64,000 nucleotides of DNA from Siphonodentalium dalli. Lineage: Eukaryota > Mollusca > Scaphopoda > Gadilida > Siphonodentaliidae. The DNA is taken from the NCBI GenBank assembly GCA_032622095.1, contig CP136064.1:174600310-174664309 (forward strand), given 5' to 3'. The notes beneath the pieces were generated by a model. The model was not told the origin of the DNA. It made no database searches and saw only the letters and a program-made list of their open reading frames with translations. Each line of letters opens with the position of its first letter. Position 1 is the stretch's first letter. Made by a program: the position numbers and the translations under genes. Positions 58,301-64,000 of this stretch are shown piece after piece.

Positions 58301-61300
58301 AGACCAAAATACAGACCGAGTTCGAATATGGGTTTGATTCGAGTTTTTTTTACGGAGTTATGGCCCTTTTTCGAGTTAGAATTCATGGATGCTACGATAA
58401 CTAAAAAAAATGTTATCTGATGAGAACCAAATTTGGTATGTGAGTTTATCTATCTAAAATACAGTTCGAGTTCGAATATGGGTTTGATCAGTTTTATTTT
58501 AATTGAGTTATGGCCCTTTGATATAGAATTCATCCATGCTTCGATAGATCAACCAGTTATCGTCTGATAGGAACCAAATTTGGTATGAGTTTCTCAACTC
58601 AAAATACAGATCAAGTTTGAATATGGGTTAGATCCTGTTTTTTATTCCAGAGTTATGGCCCTTTTTAACTAAGGATTGAACAGATTCAATATTTGTATGC
58701 TTATCATGTAGAACCATAGCAGCTAACCCCTGTGATATCAGTTAGCACTGAGAGAGAGAATTTTGTATGTGAGTTTCTCAGCCCAAAATACAGATACATG
58801 TAGATTTCGAATTTGGGTTTGATCCATTTTTTTTATATTTTAAACATAGTTATGGCTTATGGATTTTCGTGTCCGAACTGAAAATAGCTGATCACTATCG
58901 CCAAGGTATGGGTTAAACATCTGCCGATCGTTATCGGCCTCTCGTTCTGGTATACTCTCACCTGCCTAATAAGTTATGATATATCACATGAACCCACTTG
59001 AAATAGGATTCAAATATCACAGAAAAATCCATGTTATATTTATTGGTATACACCACTAGTGTTATGCAAGATAAAAGTTCGTACAACAGGAAATTCACAT
59101 GATATCATTACAAAGGTGATACATACTTCAATATAAGAATCAGCGAATTCAAATCAGAATTTGAAAAAAATCATAAAAGAATTACACTATTATTACCAAG
59201 GCAGGTTAGAGCTTGAAAGTTGTTGACAGAACTACTGCGTCACATAATTATGACGTTGGAACCAACTGGTCTATTAATACGTGGGTGGTGTATTTTAGAC
59301 TATACACAGACAAGGTACCGGTATGCATCTATTTTTAATAATTATGGCATTAGCCTACAATCATGGACGTAAATGACGTATATACATCGCTGCTACAATC
59401 AATACAATGTCTACATTGAGGTTTTTTCTACCCAGAATTTGTCTTTGATTGCATCCCTCAATGCTGCACCTCCGCGATCGTTATCTCTAGTGGGCTCGCA
59501 TGGAATTAAATGGAGTAGGTCTTCGATCACCTCCCTTGGTCGTCTTTCCTGCGTAATTGGATCCAAACTCATGTCAAATTTTTTTGACACGGAGTCACCC
59601 CTGGCTATACAAATGTTGTGCAACACGATGCACGCAAGCACCGACATTTTTACTTGAGCTGGTGCACACTCGTTTTTACGTTGTGTTACACGCCATCGAC
59701 CTTTTAGCTGTCCAAACGCTCCCTCGATCACCATTCTAGCACGACTCAGTCTGTAATTAAAGTAACTCTCCTCTTCGGACAACACTGCATTGGAATATGG
59801 TTTCATCAACCATTTCTTAATGGGAAAGGCCGAGTCCCCTATAATTTGTGGCGGAATTTCAAGGTTGTCATTTTCGTTCGTCACTACACTTGCCACTGCT
59901 CGCCCTTCTGACAAATCACTCCACATTTCGGTCGACTGAAAAATGTTAGAGTCATGTGAATTTCCGGGGAAGCCGCACGACGCCCAAACAAATCGATATC
60001 TTGAATCCACCATGGCCATGAGTACTATACTATAAAAGTTCTTGAAGTTGTGGTACTCTTTCTGTGACTCTTTGCCCCCCGATGGGCACTTAATCGGAAT
60101 GTGGCACCCATCGACAGCCGCCCACGCGAAAGGATACTGCCACATTTCATGCATATCCAGCAATGCATCGCGAGTTTGTTCCTGTGATTTGGGGGTGTAT
60201 TTGGTGACATTTTCTTCCCACAGGACGGCAACAATGGCATCGCAAACTTCCTTTGTGATATTTCTAACCGTTGCTATTCCACGACCCGTCATTTGGGAAA
60301 TGGTATAGTAGTAATCGCCCCTGGCTAAACGGTAGATGCCTATTGCAAAACGTTCTTCGGGGCCAATTGGGTCTTCTACGAGCTCATTCTTGACGAGATG
60401 GTGACGAATATTGTCAAGGATGTGGTTAAAAGTCCCCCGACTAATTCGAAATGTTTTTTTGAAGTGTCTGTCGCCATAGGCATTGACTGTTTCGAACCAA
60501 CCCTGGTTTCGAAGAAGGCGTCGGCATGACCGATTTTGCTCCCTAGGGGCACACAATTGCATATACAGTTGAGATACTGACAACATTAATGTTCTCAACA
60601 TTAACTCCCTTTGACGCAAAAGCATGAGAATAATTCCATTGCGTTTTGTACGCTCAGCGCGCATCCGTAATAGTTTTAGAAGGACAAGATGTCGTAGATT
60701 TATAGCAGACGACATGACTTTATTTGTTTACGATGGGTTAACTCCCTTTTTAGTTAGTCGGATTACGTCCCTTGACGCCAGTCTAGATTACACGTGTAAA
60801 GTTAACACGTCATATAAATCAAACGTTAAAAACTCGTGTTGACGACGAGTTAACGTTACACGTGTAACGTGTATCACACGTCGTATAAAACAGGCCTTAG
60901 GAAATGTTCAGATAATATGTCATTTGTTGAACTTATTATCTGAAAATTTCATAACAGAGCTACTCGACCAATAGAGGAATCCTTCTGCTCTTGTATTATA
61001 ATATTCATCTCTCTTTCATCTGATAACTTTTCCTGAACTCCCCTCCAAATGAATAATAGACTATTCCAATGTATACAGTTATAACTGGGTTGGAGAATCC
61101 ATTTAGTAAATAATGGATGCCTTGGAAATTTTTTTTAAATGCTGAGAATTTTATTGAGTTTTATCAATTCTGTCCTGATGGGATCCTGATTCTGCTGTTG
61201 AATAGAGCTAACTATGTGAAGAGAATAAAGAACTGGACTACTTATTTTATTTTGGCAGGCTGTTTTTTGAAAAAACAAACAGGTATATCATTGGAAGAGT

Positions 61301-62519
61301 GGAACATTTCACAGAAAAAACAGTGATATCAGCATCCAGCAAAGAATGGGCTATCAAAGATGGACTATACAGGTACAAATTATACATCTCTTGTTGTGTG
61401 CTCACCAGGGAAACACTTGCTGTGTATCCATTTACAGCTGATAAATAGAGATTATCATTACCGTGATGTCATCTGAGGCTTCATAACACACCGAGTTGAG
61501 ATCCTGAATCAGATGAGTAACTGCAGGCTCAGAGTAAGATCCAGGATCTCACCTTCTCAACGAGATGTGATGTGGAGACTCAGATCACTTCACTGTAGTA
61601 ATAATATATATTATATAACCAGTTGAACTTGATTGTTACAACCAATCTCTGAAATTTATTGAGATGAAGGTGATCAGTTGAATTCAAATTTAAACAACAA
61701 TTTCAAGAAGAAATTTCCCAATTGAAAATAGTACCGGAGCCTTGTTCTGATTCAGACATGCATGATATGGAATTGGATCACGACACTGTCATGATCCTAT
61801 TTATAGGAAAACCATCACCAAAAAATAGCGGTATTAATGAAAATAATGACAGTCATGCAATAAATAGAAGATATTTTGTGTTTTTGAGTGGATACCGAAA
61901 ATTATGTCAATCATGATCGAGACAAATATTTATTTGACTTGTTCACAATGAAATAATTTTCGATATTCACTCAAAAATACTAGATATTCTTTTTATTATA
62001 CGGCAACGCGTTTCCAAAGAAATTCACCATTAACGACGATAAATGTTCTTACATGTCATCACCGTCAATCAATGTATCAAAGTCAACAGCTGATCGCTGC
62101 CTGTTCACTTCACCATCTGTAGAAAAGAGAAATATAGTTATCTTATTATTCAGTTTATTTCCCTCATAATTGTGTTGAATTTCAACATAAAATATATTTT
62201 TATTATAACTATAATAATAACAGTAAAATATAACTGTACTGATACGCATTGGTACTAGTACATGAAAGTGAATCGGTCGCATGCTCGAGTTAGTGTGAAA
62301 GTGAAAACTTCCATGTCCTCTTCTGTTGGATATCAAATTGATTTAACCGTGATTGAAGATAAACCACTATTGATCGTCTAATAAAGATTAATTCATTCAA
62401 AGAGTAGTAGATCGACTGGTGTTTCGGGAGTGGTAGTGGAGACAGATGTGACAGCCAACCTTATTGAGCATTTATTAAAAGTGCTTCAAGCTGAAAAGAA
62501 ACAAGAACAGTTGTTGTAA
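52217..62519 (+). CDS. MRPL18: mitochondrial ribosomal protein L18 (uL18m), five exons
   Basis: Exons 52217-52301, 52469-52577, 54075-54152, 61259-61372 and 62411-62519 join in frame to 164 residues. The family hallmark PQFVNRNPR is followed across the next junction by HLEFNGFAWKRQGW, matching [21 protein letters not shown] of human MRPL18. Exon 4 gives VEHFTEKTVISASSKEWAIK, matching the human VEH...VVVSAS-x-x-EWAIKKHLY block. Known role: a large mitoribosomal subunit protein of the uL18 family at the central protuberance. The N-terminus is basic and R-R-Y-S-T follows near residue 30, as in mitochondrial presequences. Human MRPL18 is 180 residues; the stretch corresponding to its I-G-R-V-L-A-Q-R-C region was not found between exons 4 and 5. 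Intron 3 (7.1 kb) contains a whole Harbinger transposon. Confidence 0.88.
52469..52577 (+). CDS. MRPL18: MRPL18 exon 2 with FVNRNPR motif
   Basis: The acceptor is gactcatag and the donor is gttagt; phase 1 to 2. It encodes RRYSTKQDESGVTEVQ and ends NPQFVNRNP, with the last R split across the junction. FVNRNPR is the diagnostic start of the mature uL18m domain. Confidence 0.9.
52955..53210. repeat. second copy of the FOXJ intron 3 repeat
   Basis: Direct-orientation copy of 22440-22720, clearly alignable over about 250 bases. Confidence 0.6.
53447..54031. mobile_element. second TTAA / AGGCCCACTT element, carrying a tandem array
   Basis: Same ends as 2413-2854 and TTAA on both sides. It lies in MRPL18 intron 2, ending 43 bases before exon 3. 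Confidence 0.65.
53465..53753. repeat. six 48-bp tandem units
   Basis: Unit begins ATGAACCCCCAGATCACACT and contains TATACC twice. Six near-identical copies; since 48 is divisible by three and the unit lacks stops in some frames, long repetitive ORFs appear on both strands without being genes. Confidence 0.85.
54075..54152 (+). CDS. MRPL18: MRPL18 exon 3
   Basis: The acceptor is acaatag and the donor is gtatgt; 78 nt, phase 2-2. It encodes HLEFNGFAWKRQGWELQMPR and then KDYYH, aligning with human [25 protein letters not shown]. A TTAA-flanked element (53447-54031) ends only 43 bases upstream of the exon. Confidence 0.9.
54603..54901. mobile_element. CCCTTTCATGA double-hairpin MITE, copy 5, with rebuilt perfect hairpin
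   Basis: TTAA on both sides. The second hairpin has an extended perfect stem centred on CCATAATATGG (about 54790-54875). Located in MRPL18 intron 3 just upstream of the Harbinger. Confidence 0.7.
55773..57613 (+). CDS. Harbinger accessory Myb/SANT-like DNA-binding protein, two exons
   Basis: Exon 1 is 55773-55846 (ATG, MASEQQIVESGRMLTHTVAD...), donor gtaagt. Exon 2 is 56791-57613 after acceptor ttcttcttcag. Joined they encode 298 residues ending TAA. A Myb/SANT-like (MADF/Myb_DNA-bind_4 type) helix bundle spans about residues 40-140, with NWVERYITDLVDIISG, YEQVREQLLRRHPEFGL, TQIRNKFKSLISMCKS and GYGPWFQTLFQLV. An A/S/T-rich run (about 163-185) comes from a short DNA repeat, and a charged helical region (KAVEADTTKDILSYMKEEAE) follows. 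Known: in Harbinger elements this protein accompanies the transposase into the nucleus and binds subterminal DNA. No frameshift or internal stop is visible. Confidence 0.85.
57202..57285 (+). repeat. short coding minisatellite in the Harbinger Myb-like gene
   Basis: A GCGAGTACTGCG-like unit repeats about five to six times with substitutions and encodes an alternating STA/AVA run. It explains the A/S/T-rich linker after the Myb-like domain. Confidence 0.7.
58125..58980. repeat. tandem-repeat element nested inside the Harbinger
   Basis: Head palindrome GTTTACCCATACCATAGTAT/GGTAAAC, then GTCTGTCCGTCTGTCCG, then four units of about 130 bp with CAAAATACAGA, CGAATATGGGTTTGATC and AGTTATGGCCCTTT. 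A second copy starts at 63597. It separates the Myb-like and transposase genes. Confidence 0.6.
59411..60715 (-). CDS. HARBI1-like: Harbinger transposase (HARBI1-like nuclease, DDE_Tnp_4)
   Basis: A single uninterrupted frame of 434 residues. The catalytic triad is visible: D202 in AAVDGCHIPI, D255 in GFPGNSHDSNIFQST, and E331 in MVIEGAFGQLKGRWR; GDSAFPIKKWLMKPY lies between the last two, as in HARBI1-type nucleases. An N-terminal helix-turn-helix-like region is around 85-160 (FRISRGTFNHILDNI, ISQMTGRGIATVRNI). The start is the ATG at 60713-60715; the first 30 residues are basic and hydrophobic. Length and motif order fit an intact enzyme. It is transcribed toward the Myb-like gene and opposite to MRPL18, so it could yield antisense RNA to the MRPL18 intron. 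Confidence 0.92.
   Translation of the reverse strand: MSSAINLRHLVLLKLLRMRAERTKRNGIILMLLRQRELMLRTLMLSVSQLYMQLCAPREQNRSCRRLLRNQGWFETVNAYGDRHFKKTFRISRGTFNHILDNIRHHLVKNELVEDPIGPEERFAIGIYRLARGDYYYTISQMTGRGIATVRNITKEVCDAIVAVLWEENVTKYTPKSQEQTRDALLDMHEMWQYPFAWAAVDGCHIPIKCPSGGKESQKEYHNFKNFYSIVLMAMVDSRYRFVWASCGFPGNSHDSNIFQSTEMWSDLSEGRAVASVVTNENDNLEIPPQIIGDSAFPIKKWLMKPYSNAVLSEEESYFNYRLSRARMVIEGAFGQLKGRWRVTQRKNECAPAQVKMSVLACIVLHNICIARGDSVSKKFDMSLDPITQERRPREVIEDLLHLIPCEPTRDNDRGGAALRDAIKDKFWVEKTSM
60853..60870. promoter_or_regulatory. 18-bp perfect palindrome next to the right Harbinger end
   Basis: ACGTTACACGTGTAACGT equals its own reverse complement and directly adjoins the 27-bp TIR. An AACTCGT...ACGAGTT hairpin precedes it, and similar ACACG blocks lie inside the left end (55312-55350, 55373-55395). 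A subterminal binding array for the transposon proteins is inferred. Confidence 0.5.
60897..61110. mobile_element. right part of the repeat that hosts the Harbinger
   Basis: TTAGGAAATGTTCAGATAAT, GAATAATAGACTATTCCAAT and GAGAATCCATTTAG match 8340-8570. The left part (AATACTAAATACTCATTG) is at 55212-55229. Confidence 0.6.
61259..61372 (+). CDS. MRPL18: MRPL18 exon 4
   Basis: The acceptor is ttttggcag and the donor is gtacaa; 114 nt, phase 2-2. It encodes LFFEKTNRYIIGRVEHFTEK followed by TVISASSKEWAIKDGLY, matching the human block at the same spacing. A second acceptor-like cag at 61282 would drop eight codons of the conserved stretch, so the upstream acceptor was chosen. Confidence 0.9.
61373..62410. 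other. MRPL18 intron 4; expected missing exon not seen
   Basis: I searched for a phase 2-2 exon of about 60-70 nt encoding the I-G-R-V-L-A-Q-R-C-like block and found none. The only exon-like item is on the minus strand (62049-62116). Confidence 0.5.
62049..62116 (-). CDS. candidate last exon of a minus-strand gene within the MRPL18 intron
   Basis: On the minus strand the acceptor tctcttttctacag is followed by a frame reading GEVNRQRSAVDFDTLIDGDD, M and TAA (62049-62051). The strong pyrimidine tract, protein-like acidic end and clean stop suggest a true terminal exon. It lies between MRPL18 exons 4 and 5 on the opposite strand. Its upstream exons, expected beyond 62116, were not identified and the protein is not recognised. 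Confidence 0.45.
62411..62519 (+). CDS. MRPL18: MRPL18 terminal exon (probable)
   Basis: After gtag at 62407-62410 the frame opens exactly in the phase left by exon 4 and ends TAA at 62517-62519. It encodes STGVSGVVVETDVTANLIEH, then LLKVLQAEKKQEQLL. Position and pattern resemble the human C-terminus (G-I-N-F-M-V-Y-Q...S-M-K-R-L-Q-S-A-M). The acceptor is weak, without a good pyrimidine tract, and one phase 2-2 exon may be missing before it. Confidence 0.55.
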
Positions 62520-62776
62520 TGGAATTACAAATATATAGAAACACAGTTGATCTCATTCACAAAGTCTAGAAAATAACAATAGTACACAGACAGTAAACTG
62601 TCGTCATGCATATGACATCAGCAGTAACACATTCAACTTTAGATCAGAATACATAAACATTGTGCATAAACAACTAGCATCTATATACAATTTGCCAGCA
62701 TCATGTACCATACACATGTACATACCCAATGCATGTGATTTATTGTCTATGTTTGTAAGAGTAATTATGCTCGAAA

Positions 62777-62880
62777 CAGGGACCAGCCGAGAGGGCGACG
62801 TGGGCGAAGAAGTCGCCCTAGCGCCGTCCGCTTCGCCTTATTTTTGCAGTCGGGCGAAGTTCAAGTCGCCCTGTAAATTC
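62777..62880. repeat. CAGGGACCAGCC end with GGGCGAAG repeats
   Basis: CAGGGACCAGCCGAGAGGGCGA opens a CpG-rich patch with GTCGCCCT and CTTCGCC motifs that recur at 63560-63596. It is probably the left end of another CAGGGACCAGCC relative, cut at the right by the element starting 63597. Confidence 0.4.
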
Positions 62881-63596
62881 CAAAGTTGACTGACGAAAAT
62901 CGGCAAAATGCCCCAAATAATTTATGATAATTTACAACTGTCAACTGTGATTGCACACAATACTCCACTATCAGGGTGTTATAAAACAATTAACACCTGT
63001 ATTGCTCCAATCTGGAAGCATGTTGACAACAGAGTCTGATTACTGGCAGTTGTGAAAACATCGTCGGGCCTCAAGTGTTAATCTGGTTGTTGTGATTTTT
63101 AGATTACCGTGATTACCACAATGAAGATTACAACTCACAGCTCTCACAATGTGTCAGTTCATCACTCCCTCTATGGACTTTGGTTAAAGAAATTTTAAAA
63201 CAAATTCATTTGTGAAGCATCTTAAAATTTCAAACGGGATTAGCGCAGTAAAAGTGTTCATGATTTCGTTTCGTTTCGGTTTGATAAATATTGTTGGCAT
63301 TTTTAAAAACCCGAAAAATATGAAATAAAATCCTGTCATTCTCCCACAATTACGATATAAAATGCTGCTATCCTCTCACAATTATGTTTGGGTATTATTA
63401 ATAGTTATTAGGGTCATGAAGTGAACATAAATACTCCATATTTCAACCATTGTTTCATAAGTTTAATTGACATATTACATCTCTCCTATTTTCGTTCTAT
63501 AGGAGTATAGCGACTCATGTCGTACTCGTAGTACTGATCAATTTAAATTTTGTAGACTCACTTCGCCCTATAGAACGGCCACTTCGCCTTATTTTT

Positions 63597-64000
63597 ATGT
63601 TTACCCATACCATAGTATGGTAAACATAGTGTCGTTGCCCGGATTGACCACTCGTCGTTGGTCCGTCTGTCTGTCTGTCCGTCTGTCCGTAGACACTTTA
63701 CGAGTAATGCGATAACTCAAACATTTTCTATCCGATCGAAAGCAAATTTTGTATATGGGTTTCTCAGCCCAAAATACAGATCGAGTTCGAATATGGGTTT
63801 GATCCGAGTTTTTTTTAGGGAGTTATGGCCCTTTTTCAACTTAGAATTCATGCATTCTGCCATAATTAAAAAAAAATTCATCTGACCATAACCAAATTTA
63901 GTATGTGAGTTGCTCAGTCCAAAATACATATCGAGTTCAAATATGGGTTTGATCCAATATTTTTTAATGGAGTTATGGCCCTTTGACATAGAAATCATGC
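63597..64000. repeat. second copy of the GTTTACCCATACC-head tandem element, cut by the window end
   Basis: Same head palindrome, GTCCGTCTGTC run and units as 58125-58980; ORFs on either strand here are repeat artefacts. Confidence 0.6.

Larger units (their letters stand above)
55239..60896. mobile_element. complete-looking PIF/Harbinger transposon in MRPL18 intron 3
   Basis: The terminal inverted repeats are identical over 27 bases (55239-55265 and 60867-60893, reading ctgttttatacg inward). The element carries the two genes typical of the superfamily: a Myb/SANT-like protein (plus strand) and a DDE nuclease (minus strand). The right end reads GGCC then TTA outward, the usual Harbinger trinucleotide; the left flank has diverged, so a clean target duplication is not visible. 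An inverted copy of the left end lies at 55312-55350 and an 18-bp perfect palindrome at 60853-60870. A tandem-repeat element (58125-58980) sits between the two genes. The whole unit is inserted in a copy of another dispersed repeat whose halves lie at 55212-55236 and 60897-61110. Confidence 0.88.

Noticed and set aside
61722-61916. Plus-strand frame starting KIVPEPCSDSDMHDMELDHD as the missing MRPL18 exon
   Set aside because: The phase and sequence do not match the uL18m C-terminus and it has no donor in frame.

Overview
The window is animal nuclear DNA: AT-rich, with spliced genes, GT-AG introns of 0.2 to 11 kb, and a very dense load of short DNA transposons. Tandem-repeat elements resembling the bivalve 'pearl'/Helentron type and the frequent TACATGTA motif suggest a marine invertebrate, probably a lophotrochozoan such as a mollusc. 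That placement is inference; the gene content only shows a metazoan.

Two host genes are recognised, both on the plus strand. The first is the 3' half of a forkhead gene of the FOXJ2/FOXJ3 type: six coding exons between 5174 and 28420 that join in frame into 228 codons and end in the family's acidic/tryptophan tail. The forkhead domain lies upstream of the window. The second is MRPL18 (mitochondrial ribosomal protein uL18m), with five exons between 52217 and 62519 that also join in frame. Between and around them are coding-like minus-strand exons of unrecognised genes: 45156-45320, 48236-48329, 49941-50069, and 62049-62116, the last lying inside an MRPL18 intron.

The rest is mobile DNA. MRPL18 intron 3 holds a complete-looking 5.66-kb PIF/Harbinger transposon (about 55239-60896) with 27-bp identical terminal inverted repeats, a two-exon Myb/SANT-like protein gene and a 434-residue DDE transposase gene on opposite strands. 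A 902-bp non-autonomous Harbinger with a TAA target duplication and an unidentified ORF lies at 9005-9906. A 2.6-kb element at 45469-48053 has about 80-bp inverted ends and a perfect 9-bp target duplication, so it is MULE-like. hAT-like elements lie at 5491-6310 (with a decayed BED-finger ORF), 12323-13740, 20255-20821 and 29339-29687. Several TTAA-flanked MITE families, five copies of an almost spacer-less palindrome inserted at TA, a tRNA-derived SINE and several tandem-repeat (pearl/HINE-like) families fill the introns and intergenic DNA, often nested in each other.

Layout: 1-5173 repeats upstream of the first visible FOXJ exon; 5174-28420 FOXJ exons with repeat-filled introns; 28421-45100 intergenic DNA with MITEs; 45100-50100 unknown minus-strand exons, the MULE-like element and a SINE; 51970-62519 MRPL18 with the Harbinger; 62520-64000 repeats. 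No rRNA, true tRNA gene or CRISPR array was found.
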